NCBI GenBank assembly: GCA_009702305.1
Contig: WLIH01000115.1
Location: 1 to 7,612, forward strand
DNA length: 7,612 bases
From: Actinomycetota bacterium
GTDB taxonomy: Bacteria; Actinomycetota; Actinomycetes; Propionibacteriales; Nocardioidaceae
Direction: 5' to 3'
Part shown: positions 1 to 5,943 of the stretch, piece after piece
Layout of the letters: each line of letters opens with the position of its first letter
Numbering within the stretch: the first letter of the stretch is position 1
Position numbers and translations under genes: made by a program
The notes under the pieces: model-generated
Seen by the model: the letters and a program-made list of their open reading frames with translations, nothing else
Databases searched by the model: none
What the model was told of the DNA's origin: nothing

Positions 1-64
1 ACGTGAACCCATCGAAGTTACTGACCTCCTCGCCACAACTCGAAGCGTGAATCCGACGTGTCGC

Positions 65-70
65 CATACT
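65..70 (+). promoter_or_regulatory. Possible -10 element for a leaderless transcript of the 77-352 gene
   Basis: The hexamer CATACT resembles an actinobacterial -10 box and lies six bases before the ATG at 77, so transcription could begin at or next to the start codon. No Shine-Dalgarno sequence precedes that ATG, and leaderless mRNAs are common in actinomycetes. No convincing -35 box is seen. This is weak positional evidence only. Confidence 0.25.
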
Positions 71-76
71 TGCTTC

Positions 77-352
77 ATGGCAGTTAGCAGGGACGCACGC
101 ACCCAAGATCGCAGGCAGCGAGCCGAGGAGTCGTTCGGATCCAGTTCCTCTGCTGCGCTCCAGTTGTTTGAACTCCTTGAGCTGGCGTGGCATGACTGCT
201 ATGGCGAAGCGGCGCCGCCTGACGACGTAATGGAAGACATCTGGCTGCTTTCTCGTGGTCGGCTGAGCGACCTGATCGACGCTGCTCGCTTGGCTTGCAC
301 CGACTGGCGGGATCTGCGAGTTGCCGCCGACCAAATGCGACAAGGGAGCTAG
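77..352 (+). CDS. Small hypothetical protein, 91 aa, first gene of a two-gene unit
   Basis: I do not recognise this protein as a named family. It is 91 residues, soluble, acidic in its middle and probably mostly helical. A polar, charged N-terminus (about residues 1-22) is followed by a Leu/Glu-rich helix (LQLFELLELAW) and a segment with DVMEDIWLLSRG. It ends with a helix containing AARLACTDWRDLRVAADQ. There is no signal peptide, membrane segment or catalytic motif. The ATG at 77 is preferred because a -10-like hexamer lies just upstream; an in-frame GTG at 47 would add ten residues, and neither has a clear ribosome binding site. Its stop is 2 bp before the next ATG, so the two genes are probably co-transcribed and translationally coupled. 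Codon use is more relaxed than in the core genes. Confidence 0.6.
   Translation: MAVSRDARTQDRRQRAEESFGSSSSAALQLFELLELAWHDCYGEAAPPDDVMEDIWLLSRGRLSDLIDAARLACTDWRDLRVAADQMRQGS
343..348 (+). promoter_or_regulatory. Ribosome binding site for the 355-696 gene
   Basis: AGGGAG lies inside the last codons of the preceding gene, 6 bases before the ATG at 355. It decides the start of the downstream gene against an in-frame upstream ATG at 295, which lies well inside the first gene. Confidence 0.65.
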
Positions 353-354
353 CG

Positions 355-696
355 ATGAGGTTCACACGCAACCCACCACGTGACTCCCGCAACATCTTGT
401 TCGCCGCCTCCCTCGAGTTCGGCAAGAACTGGATGCGCCCAATCTCCGATCTGGCGGCAGAACGCATTGGCAACGAGCCAAGCGAGGTCCAAGAAACATT
501 GTCGGCCGAGATCGAGTCAACTCGTGCAGGCATCAATGAATGGATCCAACAAAGATGGGATTCGGTCAATGGCAAGTGGCGGACACCGGACACCGCCGCC
601 GCAAGCTCATGGGTGGTGGCTTCCTACCCGTGGATGGACAAGCGCAACATAAAACGTGCGATCAGTCAGGGTTGTTACTACGCACACCACGGCTGA
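355..696 (+). CDS. Hypothetical protein, 113 aa, second gene of a two-gene unit
   Basis: I do not recognise a family. The protein is 113 residues and basic at both ends, with no membrane segment or signal peptide. The first part reads NILFAASLEFGKNWMRPI. An acidic helical middle follows (about residues 33-60, with EVQETLSAEIESTRAGINEW). The C-terminus is rich in Trp, Lys and Arg (YPWMDKRNIKRAISQGCYY) and ends in HHG. The start at 355 follows a good AGGGAG site, and the gene begins 2 bp after the stop of its partner, which argues that the pair works together. It converges on the detached rlmN tail; its stop is 51 bp from that remnant's stop. No strong terminator hairpin was found in the gap. 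GC and codon use match the rest of the foreign-looking region. The ORF is probably real but its function is unknown. Confidence 0.6.
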   Translation: MRFTRNPPRDSRNILFAASLEFGKNWMRPISDLAAERIGNEPSEVQETLSAEIESTRAGINEWIQQRWDSVNGKWRTPDTAAASSWVVASYPWMDKRNIKRAISQGCYYAHHG

Positions 697-747
697 GCGG
701 ACTAACGGATCTGGAAGCGGCAAATCATCCCCGATAGCCATCCGCCA

Positions 748-935
748 TCACTCTTTGGCCGCCAGCTGTCCGCAGGCGCCGTCGATGTCACTGCCTCGAG
801 TGTCACGCACGGTGGTCGGGATGCCCTTGGCAATCAACCGCCGAACAAACTCTGCCTCGTCCGCCGGATTGGAGGCCGTCCACTTCGAATTCTCGATCGG
901 ATTCAATGGGATGAGTTCTGCTTAACATGCGCCCA
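748..935 (-). pseudogene. Detached remnant of an rlmN 3' end (second, diverged RlmN C-terminal tail)
   Basis: The minus strand from 909 down to a TGA at 748-750 encodes 54 residues that align without gaps to the last 54 residues of the intact RlmN at 1412-2560. I count 37 of 54 identical. Shared blocks include [16 protein letters not shown] and ACGQLAA, the last holding the catalytic cysteine. This copy has IPLNPI and SKWTAS, which look closer to typical actinobacterial RlmN than the intact gene's own tail. Upstream, 922-935 still matches the rlmN codons for Trp, His and Val, but about 5 extra bases break the frame and a stop (922-924) follows. Nothing resembling the radical-SAM body lies further upstream. 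It has no start and cannot make an enzyme. Third positions are 40 of 54 G/C, unlike the host genes. Confidence 0.85.
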
Positions 936-971
936 AGACATTCAGGGCAGGTGACTCTTAGCCGGGGTACA

Positions 972-1403
972 TCAGGTATTCAGCCAGTCACGAAAAATGT
1001 CTTCCTCAGTCGCATCTGGACGCCAAGTCGTTGGCCTCACCCAGACGACTGATGCGATCCCGCACACCCGAGATCCTTCATACATTCGCAGAACCGACCC
1101 CTCAGTCAGGTCGGCCCACGGGGCGTGCTCCGGGAAGAGCCCGACGATGACCGCCCGCACCTCGCTACCCGGAGCGATGTCCCCCTCCGAAAAGCCGAAC
1201 ACTGGTCCAGCAGTCTGCTCGCCATCCGCCCATCCCGGGAACCCCCAGTTAGGTCGGTACGTGAACCGCTGCTCAGGATCCGAACCCCCGAGCAACGACG
1301 TGCGTCGGCCACCTTCCGTTGTCGGCAAGACACGGAGGTCAAGCGCTACTGCGAAGGTCCTGACCGCTTCCACAAGACGAGCATAGGGTTGCCGCAGATC
1401 CAC
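972..1403 (-). CDS. Orphan EF-Tu domain 3-like beta-barrel protein, 143 aa
   Basis: Residues about 20-123 resemble the third (C-terminal) beta-barrel domain of elongation factor Tu. LRVLPTTEGGRRT (23-35) matches the EF-Tu strand ending in EGGRHT. DIAPGSEVRAVIVGL (75-89) matches the segment after MPGDN. LTEGSVLRMYEGSRVCGIA (99-117) matches the segment ending in FAIREGGRTVGAG. The GTPase domain and domain 2 are absent, so it cannot act as an elongation factor; function is unknown. In EF-Tu this domain contacts tRNA and EF-Ts, so a translation-linked or decoy role is only conjecture. The chosen start is GTG at 1403, 8 bp after the rlmN stop, with a weak AGGTAG before it; transcription from the rlmN operon is therefore likely. 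Relaxed codon use matches the foreign rlmN tail beside it. Confidence 0.7.
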   Translation of the reverse strand: MDLRQPYARLVEAVRTFAVALDLRVLPTTEGGRRTSLLGGSDPEQRFTYRPNWGFPGWADGEQTAGPVFGFSEGDIAPGSEVRAVIVGLFPEHAPWADLTEGSVLRMYEGSRVCGIASVVWVRPTTWRPDATEEDIFRDWLNT

Positions 1404-1411
1404 CGGGCTAC

Positions 1412-2560
1412 CTATTCCAGCGCCGCCAGCTGCCCACAGGCAGCATCAATCTCGCTCCCCCGAGTGTCCCGAACGGTCGTGGGTACGCCCTTGGATTCCA
1501 ACCGACGGACAAACTCGTCCATATCTTCGTCCCGAGACCGAGTGAACCTTGAACCCTGGATTTCGTTCAAAGGGATCAGGTTGACGTGCACCCAGCCCCA
1601 GTCGCCGTAGGAGCGCAGCACCTCGCCGAGCAGGTCGGCGCGCCAGGCCTGGTCGTTGATGCCGCGCATCATGGCGTACTCGATCGAGACACGGCGCTTG
1701 GTCGTCTGCGCGTAGTCCCAGGCCGCCTCGACCGTCTCGGCGACCGAGAAGCGGGTGTTGATCGGCACCAGCTCGTTGCGCAGCTCGTCGTCCGGGGCGT
1801 GCAGGCTCAGCGCGAGCGTGACCGGGATGCCCTCGGTCGTGAGCTGGCGGATCCGCGGCACCAGACCGACCGTCGAGACCGTGATGCCGCGCGCGGACAT
1901 GCCGAGCCCGTCGGGAGCGGGGTCGACGAGACGGCGTACGGCGCCGATCACCGCGTTGTAGTTGGCGAGCGGCTCGCCCATGCCCATGAACACGACGTTG
2001 GAGACCCGGCCAGGGCCGCCCGGCACCTCGCCGCGGGCCATCGAGCGGGCGCCGGCGACGACCTGCTCGACGATCTCGGCGGTCGACATGTTGCGCTGGA
2101 GACCGCCCTGACCGGTGGCGCAGAAGGGGCAGGCCATGCCGCAGCCGGCCTGGCTGGAGACGCACACGGTGGCGCGGTCGGGGTAGCGCATCAGCACCGA
2201 CTCGACGAGCGCACCGTCGAACAGCTTCCACAGCGTCTTGCGGGTGGTGCCCTTGTCCGCCTCGAGAGTGCGCAGCGGCGTCATCAGCGGCGGCAGCAGG
2301 GCGGCGACGAGATCGGAGCGCTGAGCGGCCGGGAGGTCGGTCATCTGCTCGGGGTCGTCGACGAGGCGCGCGAAGTAGTGGGTCGAGAGCTGCTTGGCCC
2401 GGAAGCCCGGCAGCCCCTGCTCCTCCAGCAGCGCCTTGCGCTCGGCGGAGGTGAGGTCGGCGAGGTGGCGCGGAGGCTTCTTGCGACCACGCGGCTCGTC
2501 GAAGACCAGCGGCAACGGCGTGGTGCCGGCGGCGGGTGTCGGGGCAGGAGTATCGGACAT
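1412..2560 (-). CDS. rlmN: RlmN, dual-specificity 23S rRNA A2503 / tRNA A37 C2-methyltransferase, with a foreign 3' end
   Basis: This radical-SAM enzyme methylates C2 of adenine in 23S rRNA and certain tRNAs. The 382-residue length is usual. The N-terminal accessory domain covers about residues 30-110. The iron-sulfur cysteines are C140, C144 and C147 (CGMACPFC). C133 sits 7 residues before the cluster, where E. coli has C118. GMGEPLANY is the SAM-binding GEP motif. The partner catalytic cysteine, equivalent to E. coli C355, is C375 in ACGQLAA. The ATG at 2560 follows GGGAGA by 11 bases. The gene is a mosaic: the last 54 codons (I329 to E382) have 35 of 54 G/C third positions, against 53 of 54 just before them, and the tail departs from the usual actinobacterial sequence ([11 protein letters not shown]). 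All key residues remain, so activity is expected. Confidence 0.95.
   Translation of the reverse strand: MSDTPAPTPAAGTTPLPLVFDEPRGRKKPPRHLADLTSAERKALLEEQGLPGFRAKQLSTHYFARLVDDPEQMTDLPAAQRSDLVAALLPPLMTPLRTLEADKGTTRKTLWKLFDGALVESVLMRYPDRATVCVSSQAGCGMACPFCATGQGGLQRNMSTAEIVEQVVAGARSMARGEVPGGPGRVSNVVFMGMGEPLANYNAVIGAVRRLVDPAPDGLGMSARGITVSTVGLVPRIRQLTTEGIPVTLALSLHAPDDELRNELVPINTRFSVAETVEAAWDYAQTTKRRVSIEYAMMRGINDQAWRADLLGEVLRSYGDWGWVHVNLIPLNEIQGSRFTRSRDEDMDEFVRRLESKGVPTTVRDTRGSEIDAACGQLAALE
1571..1594. other. Candidate recombination junction (att-like site) inside rlmN
   Basis: Codon use switches from host-like to foreign-like at about 1576, and similarity to the detached tail runs out at 1594. The matching stretch in the remnant is 908-935. 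Shared blocks are GGGAT followed closely by AG, then 11 of 14 identical bases at 1581-1594 versus 922-935, separated by 1 base here and 6 in the remnant. A crossover point within these 24 bases would explain both observations. No integrase is seen, so recognition as an attachment site is unproven. Confidence 0.4.
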
Positions 2561-2617
2561 CAGGCCATCAGTCTCCCATCCGGGCGATCACACGGCCGAA
2601 TCCCACTGCTGCCCTGC

Positions 2618-3028
2618 TCAGGACTGGTAGGTGACGAGGTACCACAGCACGAGCGCACCGACGCCGAGCACGACCACGGCCGTGGAAACCACCCCGAGCG
2701 CCATGTAACGCCCGAAGCGACGGGTCCGGGGAGCGATGACCAGGCCGAGGGGCACCGCCAGCGCGACCAGCACGAACGGGAACAGCTGCTCGGCGGTGTC
2801 GTAGTCGACCATGGCGTTGAGCACGGCGCCGTAGATCCCCGGCACCAGGATGAAGAAGAGCAGACCGGTGAAGAAGCCCACCAGCGAGGTGAAGACCGGG
2901 TGGTCGCGGTGCCACCAGCTCGGCCGCTCCGTCGCAGGGGCCTCATCGGCCGCATCGTCCGCTGTCGGGTCGACGGGCTCCGTCGACGGCGCGTCGGCCG
3001 CAGGGTCGACGCTCTCCTCGGTGCTCAC
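2618..3028 (-). CDS. Small three-pass membrane protein of unknown function, 136 aa
   Basis: I do not recognise a named family. An acidic, Pro/Ala/Thr-rich and probably disordered N-terminus (residues 1-36) is followed by WWHRDH. Three hydrophobic segments come next, at about 46-70 (SLVGFFTGLLFFILVPG), 83-99 and 108-132. A basic loop PRTRRFGR separates the second and third. No signal peptide or catalytic motif is visible. The GTG start at 3028 overlaps the TGA of the upstream phosphatase gene by four bases (GTGA), so translation is likely coupled; there is no clear Shine-Dalgarno site. rlmN starts 57 bp downstream. Codon use is fully host-like, so this is a native operon member, not part of the foreign segment. 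A role at the membrane alongside the phosphatase is possible but not supported by any motif. Confidence 0.8.
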   Translation of the reverse strand: MSTEESVDPAADAPSTEPVDPTADDAADEAPATERPSWWHRDHPVFTSLVGFFTGLLFFILVPGIYGAVLNAMVDYDTAEQLFPFVLVALAVPLGLVIAPRTRRFGRYMALGVVSTAVVVLGVGALVLWYLVTYQS

Positions 3029-3558
3029 TCGCTGAGGCTAGCCGCTGCGAGGTGCCCGGGCAGGGTGATCAGCGCAGGCATCGGCATCGACCTCAGCCGC
3101 TCCAGATCGGGCTCGTCACCGGTCAGGGCCGACAGCAGTGCCGTCCACGCGGTGCCGTGACCGACGAGCACCACGTCCGCGGAGCCGTGCAGCCTCCAGA
3201 TCGTCGCGACGGTGCGCACGATCCGGGCACGCAGCGCGGTCACGCTCTCCCACCCGTCGTACGCCGGGAGGTCGGGTCGGGCGAACGCGTCGCGCACGAG
3301 CCCGGCGAGGTCGTCGACCCAGCCGCTGCGACCCTGCTCGCGCAGGTCGTCGACCACGCCCACCTCGGCGTCGGTCAGCAGCTGGGCGGTCTGGATCGCC
3401 TTCGGCTCCGGTGAGCAGAACCACGTGGCCCCGACCGGGAGCCGGTCGCGCACCGCCCAGACGTCGTCGAAGCCCGCCGGATCCAGCTCCCAGGCGTGCG
3501 CAGGGACGGCCGGGTCCAGCACGGGCCGGCCGTGGCGCACGAGATGCAGGGCGCTCAT
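3025..3558 (-). CDS. Histidine phosphatase (phosphoglycerate mutase-like) family protein
   Basis: The 177-residue protein opens with LVRHGRPVL, the RHG signature of the histidine phosphatase superfamily. H9 is the expected phospho-accepting residue and R8 a phosphate ligand. SPEPKAIQTAQLL (49-61) is the usual second motif, with Lys where Arg is common. REQGRSGW (73-80) can supply the acid, and VGHGTAW (132-138) contains the second catalytic histidine, H134. All core residues are present, so it is probably an active phosphatase or mutase; the substrate cannot be read from sequence. The length is short, as in stand-alone phosphatases of the SixA/CobC/broad-specificity type. The ATG at 3558 lies 16 bp after the cdsA stop, and its end overlaps the next gene by four bases. 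It is thus part of the cdsA-to-rlmN transcription unit. Confidence 0.85.
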   Translation of the reverse strand: MSALHLVRHGRPVLDPAVPAHAWELDPAGFDDVWAVRDRLPVGATWFCSPEPKAIQTAQLLTDAEVGVVDDLREQGRSGWVDDLAGLVRDAFARPDLPAYDGWESVTALRARIVRTVATIWRLHGSADVVLVGHGTAWTALLSALTGDEPDLERLRSMPMPALITLPGHLAAASLSE

Positions 3559-3574
3559 CGACGGGGGTCCGGAC

Positions 3575-4459
3575 TCAGAAGACCAGGTAGTGCAGCAGCA
3601 GCCAGATCGGGGCGATCGTGGCGAGCAGCGAGTCGAGCCGGTCCATGAGGCCGCCGTGCCCCGGGATGACCTGACTCATGTCCTTGATGCCGAGGTCGCG
3701 CTTGATCACCGACTCGCACAGGTCGCCGAGGGTGGCCATCACGACCGCGACCAGGCCGAGCAGCAGTCCGACCCACCAGTCGCCGTCGAGGAGCCAGACC
3801 ACCAGGCCGACGCCGGCGGCGACGGTGAACACGATGGAGCCGGCGAAGCCCTCCCACGACTTCTTGGGCGAGATCACCGGGGCCATCGGGTGCTTGCCGA
3901 AGAGCACGCCGGCGACGTACCCGCCGATGTCGGAGGCGATCGTGACGGCGACGAAGGCGATGATGCCGGCCACGCCGTCGTTGTCGAGGCCACCGCCCGT
4001 GTGGCCGCCCTCGGCCAGCAGCAGGGCGACGAACGAGCCCAGGAACGGCACGTAGACGAGGGTGAAGACGGAGGCGGTGGCGTTCTGGACGTAGCCGTCG
4101 ATGCCGCGACGCAACAGCCACAACATGATGACGAGCGCCGTCACGGCCGTGGCGGTGACCAGCGCGTTGGCACCCCACACGTAGGCGACGACCACCATCA
4201 CGGCGCCGCCGATCATCAGCGGCTGCTCGGGCAGGTCGATCGACTTGGCCAGCAGGCCCTTGCGCAGCTCCCAGATCGCGACCACGACGGCTGCCACGAC
4301 GATGGCCATGAAGGCCGCCTTCTCCAGCAGCAGGCTCGCCAGGATCGCTCCGATCAGGACGAACGCCGACCCGAACGCCGCACGCAGGTCACGGCCGGCG
4401 CGACCGTGGTCCTTCGGGGGTGGCAGGGCCGCTGCAGGCATCTGGGTCATCGGGGGCAC
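3575..4459 (-). CDS. cdsA: CdsA, phosphatidate cytidylyltransferase (CDP-diacylglycerol synthase)
   Basis: The enzyme joins CTP and phosphatidic acid to give CDP-diacylglycerol, the precursor of phosphatidylinositol, phosphatidylglycerol and cardiolipin, at the cytoplasmic membrane. The 294-residue length fits. About eight hydrophobic stretches span residues 29-294. The family signature is complete near the C-terminus at 250-276: SVIKRDLGIKD, then PGHGGLMDRLD, with the acidic residues that bind metal and CTP. Earlier, ASDIGGY and PKKSWEG are also typical. The start used is GTG at 4459; an ATG three codons later (4450) is equally possible, and neither has a strong ribosome binding site. The gene lies 26 bp after frr, the usual actinobacterial order. 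The first 25 or so residues are polar and poorly conserved in this family. Confidence 0.95.
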   Translation of the reverse strand: MPPMTQMPAAALPPPKDHGRAGRDLRAAFGSAFVLIGAILASLLLEKAAFMAIVVAAVVVAIWELRKGLLAKSIDLPEQPLMIGGAVMVVVAYVWGANALVTATAVTALVIMLWLLRRGIDGYVQNATASVFTLVYVPFLGSFVALLLAEGGHTGGGLDNDGVAGIIAFVAVTIASDIGGYVAGVLFGKHPMAPVISPKKSWEGFAGSIVFTVAAGVGLVVWLLDGDWWVGLLLGLVAVVMATLGDLCESVIKRDLGIKDMSQVIPGHGGLMDRLDSLLATIAPIWLLLHYLVF

Positions 4460-4485
4460 GGTGTGATCGTGGTCGGAGGACGGCC

Positions 4486-5043
4486 TCAGACCTCGATCAG
4501 CTCCGCTTCCTTGTGCTTGAGCAGCTCGTCGATCGCGTCGGTGTGCTTCTTGGTCAGAGCGTCGAGACGCTTCTCGGCACCGGCGACGTCGTCCTTGCCG
4601 ACCTCGCCGTCCTTCTCGAGCTTCTCCAGACCCTGCTTGGCGTTGCGACGCAGGTTGCGCACCGCGACGCGGCCGTCCTCCGCCTTGGCCTTCGCGATCT
4701 TGATGTACTCCTTGCGGCGCTCCTCGGTCAGCTCCGGGAAGACGCAGCGCAGCAGCTTGCCGTCGTTGGACGGGTTGACGCCCAGGTCGGAGTCGCGGAT
4801 CGCCTTCTCGATGTTGGCCATCGCACCGATGTCGTAGGGCGCGATCAAGATGATGCGGGCCTCGGGCGCGGTGAACGACGCCAGCTGCTGGAGCGGAGTC
4901 ATCGAGCCGTAGTAGTCGACCACGATCTTGCTGAACATCGACGGGTTGGCGCGGCCCGCGCGGATCGCGGCGAACTCCTCGCGCGTCGACTCGACCGACT
5001 TGTCCATCTTGGTGTCGGTCTCGTTGAGGATGTCGTTGATCAC
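4486..5043 (-). CDS. frr: Ribosome recycling factor
   Basis: With EF-G, this protein splits the post-termination ribosome so that subunits, mRNA and tRNA can be reused. It is 185 residues, exactly the family's common length. IRAGRANPSM (27-36) is the conserved N-terminal helix segment. LTEERRKEYIKIAKAKAE followed by RVAVRNLRR is the hallmark of the long three-helix bundle and contains the arginine-rich ribosome contact. The C-terminus is a Lys/Glu-rich helix. The GTG at 5043 is a secure start because AGGAG lies 5 bases upstream. pyrH ends 72 bp before it and cdsA follows after 26 bp, so the three are probably one transcription unit. Confidence 0.97.
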   Translation of the reverse strand: MINDILNETDTKMDKSVESTREEFAAIRAGRANPSMFSKIVVDYYGSMTPLQQLASFTAPEARIILIAPYDIGAMANIEKAIRDSDLGVNPSNDGKLLRCVFPELTEERRKEYIKIAKAKAEDGRVAVRNLRRNAKQGLEKLEKDGEVGKDDVAGAEKRLDALTKKHTDAIDELLKHKEAELIEV

Positions 5044-5048
5044 GGTGG

Positions 5049-5053
5049 CTCCT
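5049..5053 (-). promoter_or_regulatory. Ribosome binding site of frr
   Basis: AGGAG on the minus strand, 5 bases before the GTG at 5043. It is the best Shine-Dalgarno match in the window and fixes the GTG as the frr start. Confidence 0.8.
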
Positions 5054-5115
5054 GGGTGTCGTTGCCGTGGTGCGGCGGTCGTGAGGTGGTGGTGCGCCGG
5101 GGGCGGGAGCGAGGC

Positions 5116-5826
5116 TCAGGCGTGCACCAGCGTGCCGATCTTCTCACCCTGTACGGCGCGCAGGATGCTGCCCTGCTCGCCCATCCCGAAGACGATCATC
5201 GGGAGCTTGTTCTCGCTGCAGAGCGTGAAGGCGGTCTGGTCCATGATGCGCAGGCCCTGCGAGATGGCCTCCGCATAGGTCAGTTCGTCGTACTTGGTCG
5301 CCGTCGGGTCCTTCTTCGGATCGGCGGTGTAGATGCCGTCGACGCCGCTCTTGTCGTAGAGCACGACGTCGCACTTGCTCTCGAGCGCTCGCTGCACGGC
5401 GACGGTGTCGGTCGAGAAGAACGGCATGCCCATGCCGGCGCCGAAGATCACGACGCGGCCCTTCTCCATGTGCCGGATGGCGCGACGCGGGACGTACGGC
5501 TCGGCGACCTGGCCCATCGTGATCGCCGTCTGGACGCGGGTCTCGACGCCGAGCTTCTCCAGGAAGTCCTGGAGGGCCAGGCAGTTCATGACGATGCCGA
5601 GCATGCCCATGTAGTCGGCCCGGACCCGGTCCATGCCGCGCTGCTGGAGCTCGGCGCCGCGGAAGAAGTTGCCGCCGCCGGTCACCACCGCGATCTGGAC
5701 CCCGGCCTGCTGCACCGAGGCGACCTCCTGGGCGATCTTCTGGACGACGTCGGGGTCGATGCCGACCTGGCCGCCTCCGAACACCTCGCCGGAGAGCTTG
5801 AGCAGGACGCGCTTGTACGCCGTCAC
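5116..5826 (-). CDS. pyrH: PyrH, UMP kinase
   Basis: UMP kinase phosphorylates UMP to UDP with ATP in pyrimidine nucleotide synthesis; the bacterial enzyme is hexameric, of the amino acid kinase fold, and usually controlled by GTP and UTP. The 236-residue length is typical. LLKLSGE (8-14) is the N-terminal phosphate-binding strand and loop. TGGGNFFRG (49-57) is the glycine-rich nucleotide site. DYMGMLGI begins at D71. FFSTDTVA and [17 protein letters not shown] form the acceptor and ATP regions. All expected motifs are present. The GTG at 5826 follows AAGGGA (5833-5838) by 6 bases. It is separated from tsf by 117 bp that include a strong hairpin, so it may have its own promoter or depend on read-through. 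Confidence 0.96.
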   Translation of the reverse strand: MTAYKRVLLKLSGEVFGGGQVGIDPDVVQKIAQEVASVQQAGVQIAVVTGGGNFFRGAELQQRGMDRVRADYMGMLGIVMNCLALQDFLEKLGVETRVQTAITMGQVAEPYVPRRAIRHMEKGRVVIFGAGMGMPFFSTDTVAVQRALESKCDVVLYDKSGVDGIYTADPKKDPTATKYDELTYAEAISQGLRIMDQTAFTLCSENKLPMIVFGMGEQGSILRAVQGEKIGTLVHA

Positions 5827-5870
5827 AGGTGGTCCCTTCGTCGATCGCAGTGGGTGCGGACGTGCGAGAA

Positions 5871-5910
5871 GGCCGGTCCGATGATCACTGTCTGCATCAT
5901 CGGGCCGGCC
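5871..5910 (-). terminator. Hairpin between tsf and pyrH (probable terminator)
   Basis: The arms at 5871-5885 (GGCCGGTCCGATGAT) and 5896-5910 (ATCATCGGGCCGGCC) are complementary at 14 of 15 positions. The exception can pair as a wobble on one strand, and the loop is 10 bases. It starts 33 bp after the tsf stop and ends 44 bp before the pyrH start. Only a short TTCTC follows on the transcribed side, with no long U-tract, as is common for actinobacterial terminators. It probably ends or attenuates rpsB-tsf transcripts before pyrH. Confidence 0.65.
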
Positions 5911-5943
5911 TCCTTCGCGAACGTCGAGTGTGAACCTAGCGGG

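Larger units (their letters stand above)
1..1576. mobile_element. Candidate genomic island or stacked integrative elements at the 3' end of rlmN (left end outside window)
   Basis: This stretch differs from the core block to its right. GC is visibly lower (about 60% in a sampled 60-bp piece, against 70% in rlmN), third codon positions are relaxed, and the genes are small and of unknown role. It begins inside rlmN at about 1576, where codon use changes abruptly, and it contains a second detached copy of the rlmN tail at 748-935. The two tails bracket one unit of about 660 bp carrying one gene (972-1403). No integrase, transposase or terminal inverted repeat is visible, so the mobile nature is inferred from the duplicated gene end and the composition change. 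The left boundary is not in the window. Confidence 0.55.

Noticed and set aside
84..593. Minus-strand open frame of 169 codons opposite the two small unknown genes
   Set aside because: It lacks a ribosome binding site, has an Arg/Ser-rich composition with no domain, and lies opposite a better-supported coupled gene pair.
697..747. Possible bidirectional terminator between the unknown gene pair and the rlmN remnant
   Set aside because: Only 5-6 bp complementary arms with a long loop were found, too weak to report.
656..925. Plus-strand open frame of 89 codons
   Set aside because: It is the antisense of the rlmN tail remnant. A similar antisense peptide appears opposite the intact rlmN tail, which is how the duplication first showed.
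1586..3160. Long open plus-strand frame (about 520 codons) across rlmN and its neighbours
   Set aside because: It is antisense to three well-supported genes. Its product is rich in Arg, Gly, His and Asp with no domain, as expected for a frame opposite high-GC3 coding DNA.
3212..4837. Long open plus-strand frame (about 540 codons) opposite cdsA and frr
   Set aside because: It is another antisense shadow of high-GC genes with no recognisable domain. cdsA and frr on the minus strand are unambiguous.
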